A stretch of 10,658 nt of DNA from Lentisphaera sp. (GCA_020721745.1 DYMC01000080.1:1-10658), one strand, 5' to 3'. Numbered from the stretch's first letter, positions 1 through 7,219 are shown. Numbers and translations are program-made. Notes: a model not told the origin generated them from the sequence alone.

Positions 1-17
1 TGACCTTTCGGGTTCTG

Positions 18-53
18 AATTTTATTCAACGTATTTGCGACGCAGGACACTAG
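18..53 (+). repeat. 36-bp dispersed direct repeat, copy 1
   Basis: A 36-bp stretch beginning AATTTTATTCAACG and ending CAGGACACTAG is identical to positions 9118-9153, in the same orientation. The flanking bases differ on both sides (g versus t before it, gt versus cc after it), so the match is sharply bounded. It lies 65 bp beyond the carA stop codon. A hairpin sharing its terminal CTAG follows at once. No coding frame is evident. It is read as a dispersed intergenic repeat. Confidence 0.9.
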
Positions 54-110
54 GTCGTTCAGCGAATCCTTACATGTACGGATTCAGTAAACGGACGTAG
101 TTTACTGAAT
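50..110. other. Alternative hairpins between repeat copy 1 and carA
   Basis: Two folds compete for the same bases. Fold one pairs 50-59 (CTAGGTCGTT) imperfectly with 90-100 (AACGGACGTAG), with an inner GAATCC/GGATTC stem (64-69 with 80-85). Fold two is a perfect 11-bp stem, ATTCAGTAAAC (82-92) with GTTTACTGAAT (100-110), with a 7-base loop. ACGGAC (91-96) can also pair with GTCCGT (113-118), next to the carA stop. There is no T-run on either strand, so this is not a classical intrinsic terminator. It could still protect or end the carA transcript. Confidence 0.5.
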
Positions 111-118
111 AAGTCCGT

Positions 119-1273
119 CTATCGTGATTCCATCATTTTGCGAAATTCGCGGAATAGATAGAATGGATCGTGCGGACCGGGCCCCGCCTCAGGGTGGTAT
201 TGCACCGAAAACGCGGGCAGCTTCCTGTGTCTTATCCCCTCGACAGTGTTGTCGTTGAGGTTCACGTGGGTTATTTCCACCTGGGAGAGGTCGAGGCTTT
301 TGTCGTCAACGATGAAGTTGTGGTTCTGCGAGGTGATCTCGACTTTTCTGTTCTCCAGACGCATCACCGGGTGGTTGCATCCGTGGTGTCCGAACTTGAG
401 TCTGCGGGTCTTGGCCCCGCATGCGAGTCCGAGGAGCTGGTGCCCCAGGCATATCCCGAACACCGGGATTTTCCCGAGGACGGCCCTTATGGTCTCGACC
501 GCATATGGTAGGGCGGCCGGGTCCGCCGGACCGTTCGATATGAAGACCCCATCCGGTTTTTTGCCGAGCAGTTCGGTTGCGGTGGTTTTAGCCGGCATGA
601 CATGGACTTTCATGCCACATCTGCGCAGATTTCTCATGATGTTGCGCTTGATCCCGTAGTCGAGGGCTACGACGTTCATATCCGCCGGAGGGAGCTTGTC
701 GCACACGCCCCAGGAATCGTCGAGGGAGTCTTCCGGATTCCAGTCGTATGCGGATCTGCATGTGACTTTGGCGGCGTAGTCCTGTCCGTCGAGGCCGCAC
801 CATTCGCGGGCTTTTGCGACAGCATCCTTTTCCGATAGCGTTCCGCTTGCGGCCATCATGCCTTTGAGGGTTCCGGCGCTGCGTAGCTTCGTGGTGAGTG
901 CGCGGGTGTCTATTCCGGCTATGCATGGTATCTTGTTTTTCAGCAGTTCCGCCGACAGCGGCGATTCGCTTCTCCAGTTGCTCGGATGGTTGAGGTCATG
1001 TATGATGAATCCGTTGGCGAAGAGCTTTCTGGATTCCATGTCGGAGGAATTCATCCCGGTGCTGCCTATCTCGGGATAGGTCATTGTAACTATCTGCCCG
1101 GCGTAGGACGGATCGCTGAGAATCTCCTGATAGCCCGTCATCCCGGTGTTGAAGACCACCTCGCCGAGGACATCGGCCTCCGCGCCGACAGAATATCCGT
1201 GGTAGACGCTGCCGTCCTCGAGAGCGAGGAAAGCCCTCTTGTCCCTTTGCTCCTTCCAATTGTATTTCGTCAC
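119..1273 (-). CDS. carA: Carbamoyl-phosphate synthase small (glutaminase) subunit
   Basis: This subunit hydrolyses glutamine and passes ammonia to the large subunit CarB for carbamoyl-phosphate synthesis, feeding pyrimidine and arginine pathways in the cytosol. The 384-residue product has the CarA N-terminal domain (FNTGMTGYQEILSDPSY, residues 41-57). Its C-terminal class I glutamine amidotransferase domain has nucleophile Cys275 in GICLGHQ and His360/Glu362 in QYHPEAGPGPHDP, so the triad is complete. The start is taken as GTG at 1273-1271, since GGAGGAG lies 8 bases upstream. The frame stays open to an ATG at 1357, but that would add 28 residues of non-family sequence and bury the ribosome site. 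gpsA ends 104 bp upstream on the same strand with no terminator seen between, so co-transcription is possible. carB is not in the window. Confidence 0.97.
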   Translation of the reverse strand: MTKYNWKEQRDKRAFLALEDGSVYHGYSVGAEADVLGEVVFNTGMTGYQEILSDPSYAGQIVTMTYPEIGSTGMNSSDMESRKLFANGFIIHDLNHPSNWRSESPLSAELLKNKIPCIAGIDTRALTTKLRSAGTLKGMMAASGTLSEKDAVAKAREWCGLDGQDYAAKVTCRSAYDWNPEDSLDDSWGVCDKLPPADMNVVALDYGIKRNIMRNLRRCGMKVHVMPAKTTATELLGKKPDGVFISNGPADPAALPYAVETIRAVLGKIPVFGICLGHQLLGLACGAKTRRLKFGHHGCNHPVMRLENRKVEITSQNHNFIVDDKSLDLSQVEITHVNLNDNTVEGIRHRKLPAFSVQYHPEAGPGPHDPFYLFREFRKMMESR

Positions 1274-1281
1274 GATATGCA

Positions 1282-1288
1282 CTCCTCC
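1282..1288 (-). promoter_or_regulatory. Ribosome binding site that fixes the carA GTG start
   Basis: The minus strand reads GGAGGAG, 8 bases before the GTG at 1273. This strong Shine-Dalgarno match is the main reason to prefer the GTG over the upstream ATG at 1357. Confidence 0.8.
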
Positions 1289-1377
1289 AGAATTGATTGC
1301 CGGCCTTGGACCCTGTGGACTTCGCTTCTCCCGCGCGACCGGGCGCCAATCTAGCATCTTTGAGGTGATTTGCGAAC

Positions 1378-2379
1378 TTAGAATTCGCTCTTTGCCTTCC
1401 TGGTCATCAGATCAATGAGGCATTTCCTCGGGTCCTTCCCGTCGTAGAGCCCGGCGTGGACCTCGTTGATTATAGGTGTTTCGACTTTCCTGTCCCTGGC
1501 CAGTTCGTATGCGCTCAGGCATGTTCGAACGCCTTCCGCGACTATCTTCCCCATCGAGGCGATGATGTCGTCGAGGTGTCTGCCCTTGCCCAGCTCCTCT
1601 CCGACGAACCTGTTTCTGCTGTGCCTGCTCATGCAGGTTACGATGAGGTCGCCTATGCCGCTGAGGCCCGAAAAGGTTTCCGGGCGTCCTCCGAGGGCGG
1701 TCCCCAGCCTCGACAGTTCGGCGATCCCTCTGGTGACAAGAGCAGCCTTTGTGTTGTCGCCCAGTTTCATTCCGTCGGCGATTCCTGCGGCGATGGCGAA
1801 GATGTTCTTGAGCGAGCCCCCAAGCTCGACGCCGACTATGTCCCCCGACGTGTATATCCTGAAGTTCCTTGACATCATCGCTTTCTGAACCAGGGCGGCG
1901 CAATCCTTGTCGGACGAGGCCACGACGACGGCGGTGGGCTGTCCTACGGCGACCTCCTCGGCGTGGCTGGGCCCCGAGAGGACGGCATAGGCGGCGGCGT
2001 CCTTTATCTCGTCGGCGAAGACCTGGCTCATGCGTTTCAGGCTTTCATTCTCTATGCCTTTTGCCAGATTGACCACGGCCCTGCCGGCGAAACTTCCCGG
2101 CTGCATGCTCCTGAGCACTTCCCTCATGAACTGCGATGGGATGGCCATGACTACCAGATCCGTGCCCGACAACGCGTCGCCGCTGGATTCGCAAAGTCTT
2201 ATTTCAGGCGGCAGCTTCACGCCGGGCAGGAACTTGGCGTTCTCGCCGGTCCTGCGAATTTCGCGGATGTTTTCGGGGAAGGGTCCCCAGAGCGAGACGG
2301 AATGTCCGTTCGAGTTCAGGAGCATGGCTGTCGCCGTCCCCCATGCTCCGTCGCCAATTACAGATGCCTTGATCTTCAT
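1378..2379 (-). CDS. gpsA: Glycerol-3-phosphate dehydrogenase [NAD(P)+]
   Basis: GpsA reduces dihydroxyacetone phosphate to sn-glycerol-3-phosphate, the backbone of phospholipids, in the cytosol. The 333-residue length is normal for the family. Residues 6-16 form the Rossmann nucleotide loop (SVIGDGAWGTA). NLAKGIE (104-110) and SGPSHAEEV (135-143) are family signatures. GVELGGSLKN (183-192) carries the expected catalytic Lys191. The helical C-terminal domain contains SGLSGIGDLIVTC (237-249). The ATG at 2379 overlaps the plsY stop as ATGA. AAGGAGGAG lies just upstream inside the plsY end, so translation is probably coupled. PlsY consumes the GpsA product, which makes the pairing meaningful. 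The frame runs open well upstream, but this start matches the family N-terminus. Confidence 0.97.
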   Translation of the reverse strand: MKIKASVIGDGAWGTATAMLLNSNGHSVSLWGPFPENIREIRRTGENAKFLPGVKLPPEIRLCESSGDALSGTDLVVMAIPSQFMREVLRSMQPGSFAGRAVVNLAKGIENESLKRMSQVFADEIKDAAAYAVLSGPSHAEEVAVGQPTAVVVASSDKDCAALVQKAMMSRNFRIYTSGDIVGVELGGSLKNIFAIAAGIADGMKLGDNTKAALVTRGIAELSRLGTALGGRPETFSGLSGIGDLIVTCMSRHSRNRFVGEELGKGRHLDDIIASMGKIVAEGVRTCLSAYELARDRKVETPIINEVHAGLYDGKDPRKCLIDLMTRKAKSEF

Positions 2380-3026
2380 TTCTCCTCCTTTCTGCCGAAG
2401 CGCATTTCGGTTCCATTTGCAAGTCTGGCAATGTTCGACCTGTGTTTGATTATGGACAGGACGGATATGGCCGTGAATACCGAGAACAGCAGAGGGGAGA
2501 ACTCCCCGCCTGCGAATTTCGCAGCCAGAAAATATGCGGCGGGCAGCGCAACGGACGCGACGATGCTCGACAGTGAAACGAAGCGTGAAATGGAGAATAC
2601 GGCCATCCAGACGAGAAGGGAAGCGCCCATGGACAAGGGGGAGATTGCGGAAATCGCGCCGGCGGCCGTTGCGACACCCTTGCCTCCTTTGAAGCCGAGG
2701 AAGATGGTCCAGACATGGCCGGAGAAGGTTCCTGCCAGGGCCGCTGCGCGGATTGCGTCCAGGGAATCGGGGGCGAATCTCCGCGAAAGAAGATATGATG
2801 CGAGGACCGGAGCAAGCCCCTTGAGAAAATCCAGCAGGAAGCAAAGATAGCCCCATCTCCTGCCAAGTGTCCGCAGGACGTTGGTCGCCCCGATGTTGCC
2901 GCTGCCGTGCCTGCGGATGTCTATTCCGTTGACCCGCCCGATGATGTATCCGAACGGAAGCGAGCCGACTAGATACGAAAGCAGAAAAGCAATGGGGACC
3001 GAGAATGTTTTGGAAAACTCTTCCAC
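2376..3026 (-). CDS. plsY: Acyl-phosphate:glycerol-3-phosphate acyltransferase
   Basis: PlsY is an integral membrane enzyme that moves an acyl group from acyl-phosphate to the sn-1 position of glycerol-3-phosphate, making lysophosphatidic acid. The 216-residue product has the three conserved motifs: SYLVGSLPFGYIIGR (17-31), GSGNIGATN (41-49) and GFKGGKGVAT (111-120). It also has the late HRSNIARL segment (195-202) and several hydrophobic membrane spans. The GTG at 3026 is chosen because AAAGGA lies 7 bases upstream and it leaves about 16 residues before the first motif, as is usual. An alternative TTG at 3080 would give 234 residues and a 4-bp TTGA overlap with the aminotransferase, but lacks a clear ribosome site. 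The stop overlaps the gpsA ATG by 4 bp. The acyl-phosphate maker PlsX is not in the window. Confidence 0.93.
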   Translation of the reverse strand: MEEFSKTFSVPIAFLLSYLVGSLPFGYIIGRVNGIDIRRHGSGNIGATNVLRTLGRRWGYLCFLLDFLKGLAPVLASYLLSRRFAPDSLDAIRAAALAGTFSGHVWTIFLGFKGGKGVATAAGAISAISPLSMGASLLVWMAVFSISRFVSLSSIVASVALPAAYFLAAKFAGGEFSPLLFSVFTAISVLSIIKHRSNIARLANGTEMRFGRKEEK

Positions 3027-3033
3027 GCTGGAA

Positions 3034-3039
3034 TCCTTT
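3034..3039 (-). promoter_or_regulatory. Ribosome binding site favouring the plsY GTG start
   Basis: The minus strand reads AAAGGA with 7 bases before the GTG at 3026. The competing TTG at 3080 has no comparable purine run upstream, although its 4-bp overlap with the preceding stop codon could allow reinitiation. Confidence 0.5.
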
Positions 3040-3076
3040 GATACAAGCAGGGAATATCCTTTGCAAAAAGCGAAAT

Positions 3077-4420
3077 TCAAGGACGCAAACAGTGCTCGGC
3101 CTTGAATATCTCCATTCTTCTCTCGATTTCTGAGATTTTTTCTTCATCGGACATGGAGACGCACGCACGGATGCCGTCGGGGCTGTGGCTGCCTGTTATA
3201 TCGAGGGAGATCGCGCCAACCCCGTAGCGGAGGAGTTCGCGCAGAAGCATCTCCGAGTTCATTCCCGGATAGGCAAGCGTGAAGTAGAAGCCGTCGGCGA
3301 GGGGCTCGTCCCCGTCAGTCGCGTATACCAGCCTGAATCCATTCCTCAGGAAGACATCCTTCATTCTCTTGGCCCGCCGCGCATATTCCCTTATCGGCTC
3401 CAGAAAGCTGTCGCCCCTGTTCGCCGACCTGAGCATCTCCGCCAAGGCATATTGCGAGGAATGCCCCGTCCCCGACGAAAGGCTGTAGAGCGCCCCGTAG
3501 ACAAGCGCGTGGCCGAAATTCGCCGTGCCGAAATGCTTCTCGAGTCCCTCGAAATTCCTTTTGGCCAGCTTGTCCGACACTATCATTGCGGCGATGCGCT
3601 CCCCGGCGTAGCTGAAGACCTTGGAGCTGGATATGAGAATTATGTAGTTGTCCGTGTATCTGGCCACGGTCGGCTGGTAGGGCGGAACCCCCGGTCTGGA
3701 GTAGTCCTTTCTGAAGTCCATTGCGAAATACGCAAGATCCTCCACCGCAGTGACATCGTGTTTATCGCAGAGATCGCCTATGATTCTCAACTCATGGTCG
3801 GTCAGGGCTATCCACGAAGGATTGTTCGGGGAAGAATATACAATCGCTGAGATGCCGCCTCCAGCCAGATAGGACTCGAGCTTGGGCTTCAGCCTGTCGC
3901 CCCGGTGGGTATGCACGTCGAAGCTTTCGTAGGGCAACCCGAGAACCTTGTGCTGCTGCTTCTGCACGGGAAAACCGGGGTCTATGAAAAGGGTCTTCTG
4001 TCCTTCCGCCCTCCTGCACGCGGTCATAAAAACGGCGAACGCGCCCTGCATCGAGCCGACCGTGGGAAAGCAGTTTTCCGGCCTGACCTCTACATTCATG
4101 AAGAGCTTTGCGAATTTCGCGATTTCGTCCTTCAGCTCCGGAATACCCTCGATGTGCGGGTATTTCGCGGCAACCCCGCTCCTCAGCGCAGCTATCTGGG
4201 CCTCTATCCCCGCCGGATTCGGGGCGAGACCGGGAACCCCCATCTCCATGTGCACGAAAGGAAGGCCGCTGTCCTTCTCGATGGACAAGGTCAGCCGCAC
4301 AATCTCCCTTATGCTCGCCCTCGAAAGCGACTTTATCCCCAGTCTTTCGATCCGCTCGGCCACGAATGAAGCGTCGAGCGGAACATCCCCTTTTTTCAGC
4401 CTTCCATGCGAAGCGTGCAT
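3077..4420 (-). CDS. PLP-dependent class I/II aminotransferase, substrate unknown
   Basis: The 447-residue product has the fold-type I aminotransferase signatures in order: a small-domain region around KYPHIEGIPELKDEI (86-100), the cofactor-contacting SSPNNP (196-201), VEDLAY (226-231) with Asp228 and Tyr231, SSSK (264-267) with the probable PLP-binding Lys267, phosphate-contacting Arg275 in GERI, and a late Arg418 in IRACVSM that would bind the substrate carboxylate. Any amino-donor specificity is a guess: aspartate/aromatic-type aminotransferases look similar. The ATG at 4420 has only a modest purine stretch (GGACGGAA) upstream. It is the first gene of the minus-strand run, and the plsY start lies close to its stop. 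A link between its reaction and lipid synthesis is not evident. Confidence 0.87.
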   Translation of the reverse strand: MHASHGRLKKGDVPLDASFVAERIERLGIKSLSRASIREIVRLTLSIEKDSGLPFVHMEMGVPGLAPNPAGIEAQIAALRSGVAAKYPHIEGIPELKDEIAKFAKLFMNVEVRPENCFPTVGSMQGAFAVFMTACRRAEGQKTLFIDPGFPVQKQQHKVLGLPYESFDVHTHRGDRLKPKLESYLAGGGISAIVYSSPNNPSWIALTDHELRIIGDLCDKHDVTAVEDLAYFAMDFRKDYSRPGVPPYQPTVARYTDNYIILISSSKVFSYAGERIAAMIVSDKLAKRNFEGLEKHFGTANFGHALVYGALYSLSSGTGHSSQYALAEMLRSANRGDSFLEPIREYARRAKRMKDVFLRNGFRLVYATDGDEPLADGFYFTLAYPGMNSEMLLRELLRYGVGAISLDITGSHSPDGIRACVSMSDEEKISEIERRMEIFKAEHCLRP

Positions 4421-4487
4421 TGATTCCGTCCCAAGTTGAATTCAATCAAACGAAGCACACCGAGCCAATTGTATTCGGCTATCTACT

Positions 4488-4590
4488 GAGCCAATTGCAA
4501 AATTGCCTTTTTAAAGGATCGCCAGCCCTATGGCTGGCTCTGATGCCGGTCATAAGACCGGCGTTCCAAAGGCAATTTTGCAATTACCTC
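4488..4590 (+). repeat. Hairpin element A (103 bp, MITE-like)
   Basis: The left end reads GAGCCAATTGCAAAA and the right end, on the other strand, GAGGTAATTGCAAAA. Inside these ends, 4493-4510 and 4568-4585 form a perfect 18-bp stem. Between the arms are two perfect 7-bp hairpins: GCCAGCC/GGCTGGC (4521-4527, 4532-4538) and GCCGGTC/GACCGGC (4545-4551, 4556-4562). The whole can fold as a three-way junction. TACT flanks it on both sides (4484-4487, 4591-4594), a possible 4-bp target duplication. Element B carries the same two ends in inverted order. There is no coding content. Confidence 0.75.
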
Positions 4591-4653
4591 TACTACTAAA
4601 CATGCGAAAGGCGCGAAAATCAATTGGAGAATTGGAAAAATTACAGATGCGGC

Positions 4654-4714
4654 ATAAAACTCCCCCTGCGCAGTTTTATTGCGACACGATGTCGCACGTG
4701 GGACATCGTTCCAC
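4654..4714. other. Cluster of three adjacent hairpins upstream of dnaK
   Basis: Three stems follow one another directly. ATAAAACT/AGTTTTAT is 8 bp (4654-4661, 4672-4679). TGCGACA/TGTCGCA is 7 bp with loop CGA (4680-4686, 4690-4696). GTGGGA/TTCCAC is 6 bp with one G-T pair (4698-4703, 4709-4714). An alternative stem ACGATGT/ACATCGT overlaps the last two. It lies upstream of the proposed dnaK promoter, so it is probably not in that leader unless a more distal promoter exists. Its role is unknown. Confidence 0.5.
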
Positions 4715-4788
4715 AGTGGGGCATGCGGGCTTTGTATTAAACCATTAAATTTTAACTAATTGTATATTAATGTGTTATGCATTAAATT

Positions 4789-4816
4789 TTGTCCATGGCA
4801 CGCTCATTGCTATGGT
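4789..4816 (+). promoter_or_regulatory. Candidate dnaK promoter (housekeeping type, extended -10)
   Basis: A weak -35 TTGTCC (4789-4794), a 16-base spacer and a -10 TATGGT (4811-4816) preceded by TG at 4808-4809 form an extended -10 arrangement. A very AT-rich stretch precedes it and could act as an UP element. It predicts a leader of about 45 bases before the ATG at 4870. A second match, CTGACG-17-TATAAC (4826-4854), would start the transcript inside the ribosome site and is less likely. No heat-shock sigma consensus was recognised. Confidence 0.4.
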
Positions 4817-4857
4817 ATATCCGCGCTGACGATCTGTATTTTTACACGTATAACCTT

Positions 4858-4862
4858 AGGAG
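4858..4862 (+). promoter_or_regulatory. dnaK ribosome binding site
   Basis: AGGAG lies 7 bases before the ATG at 4870. It supports starting DnaK at MAKILGIDLG rather than at the in-frame TTG at 4789, which would add 27 non-conserved residues. Confidence 0.85.
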
Positions 4863-4869
4863 ACTGGCG

Positions 4870-6840
4870 ATGGCTAAGATACTTGGAATAGATTTAGGAA
4901 CCACGAACAGCTGCATGGCTGTGATGGACCACGGCGAGGTGAAGGTGATCCCGAACGCGGAGGGAGCCAGGACCACTCCGTCTGTCGTAGCCTTCACGAA
5001 ATCCGGCGAGAGGCTTGTGGGCCAGACGGCGAAGAGGCAGGCGGTGACCAACCCGAAGAACACGGTGTTCTCGATAAAGCGCTTCATGGGGCGCAAATAC
5101 TCCGAGATCGGCAGGGAGCTGGAGCTGGTTCCCTACGAGGTGGCCGAGGCGAAGAATGGCGATGCGCACGTGAAGATAGGCGACAAGGTGTATTCACCGC
5201 CGGAAATATCCGCAATGATACTCCAGAAGCTCAAGACCGACGCGGAGGCCTATCTCGGCGAGGAGATCAAGGAGGCGGTGATAACCGTCCCTGCATACTT
5301 CAACGACAGCCAGCGCCAGGCCACCAAGGACGCGGGCAAGATCGCGGGCCTCGACGTGAAGAGAATCATAAACGAGCCTACCGCGGCGGCGCTCGCCTAC
5401 GGCCTCGACAAGAAAAAGGACGAGGCTGTCGCTGTCTACGACCTTGGCGGCGGAACGTTCGACATATCCGTGCTCGAGATCGGCGACGGTGTCTTCGAGG
5501 TAAAGGCTACCAACGGCGACACTCATCTGGGCGGGGACGACTTCGACCAGGCGGTGATCAACTGGCTTGCGGATGAATTCAAAAAGGAGAACGGGTTTGA
5601 CATAAAGAAAGATGCGCAGGCGCTCCAGAGGCTGAAGGAGGCCGCTGAAAAGGCCAAGTGCGAGCTGTCCACCAACATGAGCAGCGAAATCAACCTTCCG
5701 TTCATAACCGCGGACGCTTCCGGCCCGAAGCACCTTACCGCAAACCTCACACGCGCCAAGCTTGAAGAGCTCGTTGACGGCCTCGTCGGAAGAACAGTCC
5801 ATCCCGTTGACAACTGCATGAAGGACTCCGGACTCAAGATATCCGACATAAAGGAAGTCATCATGGTCGGCGGACAGACCCGCATGCCGAAGGTCGTGGA
5901 AATGGCGAAGAAGTTCTTCGGCAGGGAACCTCACAAGGGGGTGAACCCGGACGAAGTAGTCGCCGTCGGCGCGGCGATACAGGGCGGCGTGCTCGGCGGA
6001 CAGGTCGAGGATGTGGTGCTGCTGGATGTCACACCCCTGTCGCTCGGGATCGAGACGCTTGGCGGAGTCATGACGCGCCTCATCGAGCGCAACACGACCA
6101 TTCCGACGAGGAAGAGCGAGATATTCAGCACGGCGGCGGACAACCAGCCCGCGGTGGACATACACGTCCTGCAGGGCGAAAGACAGATGTCGCGAGACAA
6201 CAAGAGCATCGGCAGGTTCAAGCTTGACGGCATTCCGCCGGCGCCGAGGGGAATGCCCCAGATCGAAGTTACATTCGACATAGACGCGAACGGCATACTG
6301 CATGTCACCGCGAAGGATCTTGGCACCGGCAAGGAGCAGAAGATCACCATCACCGCAAGCTCCGGTCTCAGCGACCAGGAGATCGAGAAGATGGTGAAGG
6401 ACGCCGAAAAGTTCTCCCAGCAGGACAAGAGCGAGAAGGAGAAGGTCGAGACCCGCAACCGCGCGGACTCCACAATATACCAGACCGAAAAACAGCTCAA
6501 GGAGTTCGACGCGAAACTCCCGGACTCCGTTAAAAAGCCAATTCAGGACAAGATCGAACAGCTCAAGAAGGCGAAGGAGCAGGATGACACCGAATCCATG
6601 AAAAAGATACTCGGTGAAATGGAGCAGCTCATACAGAAAATGGGAGAGGAGATATATAAGGGCGCAGGAGCAGGCGCAGGCGCAGGGCAGGGAGCCGGGC
6701 CGAACCCGTTCGGCGGCGCCGGCCCGAACCCCTTCGCAGGCGCAGGACAGCAGGAGGCCGGCCAGGAGCAGAAGCAGAAATCCTCCGGAAAAGGCGACGA
6801 GAAAGTCGTGGACGCCGAAGTCATAGACGACAACAAGTGA
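4870..6840 (+). CDS. dnaK: Molecular chaperone DnaK (Hsp70)
   Basis: DnaK is the ATP-dependent cytosolic Hsp70 that binds exposed hydrophobic peptides with DnaJ and GrpE. The 656-residue product shows the nucleotide-binding domain motifs IDLGTTNS (7-14), NEPTAAALAYG (168-178), DLGGGTFD (191-198, with Thr196 at the autophosphorylation position) and VGGQTR (333-338). The interdomain linker DVVLLDVTPL (381-390) is followed by the substrate-binding sandwich (ERNTTIPTRKSEIFSTAADNQ) and a helical lid. The tail from about residue 598 is rich in Gly, Ala and Gln with a repeated GAGPNPF, and ends in DAEVIDDNK. It is the first gene of a plus-strand operon, with groES starting 49 bp downstream and no visible terminator or promoter between. 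grpE, dnaJ and hrcA are not in the window. Confidence 0.99.
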   Translation: MAKILGIDLGTTNSCMAVMDHGEVKVIPNAEGARTTPSVVAFTKSGERLVGQTAKRQAVTNPKNTVFSIKRFMGRKYSEIGRELELVPYEVAEAKNGDAHVKIGDKVYSPPEISAMILQKLKTDAEAYLGEEIKEAVITVPAYFNDSQRQATKDAGKIAGLDVKRIINEPTAAALAYGLDKKKDEAVAVYDLGGGTFDISVLEIGDGVFEVKATNGDTHLGGDDFDQAVINWLADEFKKENGFDIKKDAQALQRLKEAAEKAKCELSTNMSSEINLPFITADASGPKHLTANLTRAKLEELVDGLVGRTVHPVDNCMKDSGLKISDIKEVIMVGGQTRMPKVVEMAKKFFGREPHKGVNPDEVVAVGAAIQGGVLGGQVEDVVLLDVTPLSLGIETLGGVMTRLIERNTTIPTRKSEIFSTAADNQPAVDIHVLQGERQMSRDNKSIGRFKLDGIPPAPRGMPQIEVTFDIDANGILHVTAKDLGTGKEQKITITASSGLSDQEIEKMVKDAEKFSQQDKSEKEKVETRNRADSTIYQTEKQLKEFDAKLPDSVKKPIQDKIEQLKKAKEQDDTESMKKILGEMEQLIQKMGEEIYKGAGAGAGAGQGAGPNPFGGAGPNPFAGAGQQEAGQEQKQKSSGKGDEKVVDAEVIDDNK

Positions 6841-6889
6841 TTCAAAAAAGAACCCCAATAGAACAATAAACCAAAAAGGAGAGAAGCGC

Positions 6890-7186
6890 ATGAGCAAAGT
6901 GAGCATCAAACCGCTCGGAGACCGCGTCCTCGTCGAACCGGTCGAAGAGAAAGAACAAGTGAAGGGCGGCATCGTCATCCCGGATTCCGCAAAGGAAAAG
7001 CCGATGGAAGGCAAAGTCATCGCCCTCGGAACAGGCAAGATAGACGAGAAGGGCAACAAGGTCCCCTTCGACGTCAAGGTCGGAGACACCATCCTCATGA
7101 GCAAGTATGGCGGCACGGAAGTCAAATACGACGACAAGGAATACAAGATCCTCAGCCAGAGCGACATTCTCGCTGTGGTCGGCTGA
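6890..7186 (+). CDS. groES: Co-chaperonin GroES (Hsp10)
   Basis: GroES forms the seven-subunit lid that caps GroEL and encloses the folding chamber. The 98-residue product is of normal length. It begins IKPLGDRVLVEP and has the mobile loop at about residues 18-34, with GGIVIPDSAKEKP carrying the hydrophobic Ile-Val-Ile that docks on GroEL. It ends VKYDDKEYKILSQSDILAVVG, as is standard. A strong AAAGGAGAG lies upstream of the ATG. It sits 49 bp after dnaK and 33 bp before groEL. No CIRCE operator or own promoter is visible in the A-rich gap, so it probably depends on the dnaK promoter. Confidence 0.99.
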   Translation: MSKVSIKPLGDRVLVEPVEEKEQVKGGIVIPDSAKEKPMEGKVIALGTGKIDEKGNKVPFDVKVGDTILMSKYGGTEVKYDDKEYKILSQSDILAVVG

Positions 7187-7219
7187 ACAATCAAAACAAA
7201 AACAAAGGAGTAGAATACT

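Larger units (their letters stand above)
4421..4869. other. 449-bp divergent intergenic region between aminotransferase and dnaK
   Basis: No credible gene is present. Left to right it holds a 10-bp direct repeat GAGCCAATTG (4462-4471 and 4488-4497), hairpin element A (4488-4590), three back-to-back hairpins (4654-4714), a strongly AT-rich tract (about 4732-4790) and the dnaK promoter and ribosome site. Promoters for both divergent genes must lie here. No CIRCE motif (TTAGCACTC...GAGTGCTAA) was found. Confidence 0.8.

Noticed and set aside
18..60. Integron attC site suggested by ATTCAAC within the 36-bp repeat
   Set aside because: ATTCAAC fits RYYYAAC, but no matching GTTRRRY core follows at either copy, and the neighbouring genes are chromosomal housekeeping genes with no integrase seen.
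2380..3168. Extension of the gpsA frame upstream to 3168, giving 596 codons
   Set aside because: The added part is a shadow of plsY. The ATG at 2379 has a strong ribosome site and the family N-terminus.
4826..4854. CTGACG-17-TATAAC as the main dnaK promoter
   Set aside because: It scores well, but the transcript would start around 4861, removing most of the ribosome binding site. It is kept only as an alternative.
4789..4869. A 27-residue N-terminal extension of DnaK from a TTG start
   Set aside because: The ATG at 4870 has AGGAG 7 bases upstream and matches the conserved DnaK N-terminus.
6841..6889. CIRCE or other heat-shock operator before groES
   Set aside because: The 49-bp gap is A-rich with no inverted repeat and no TTAGCACTC half-site.
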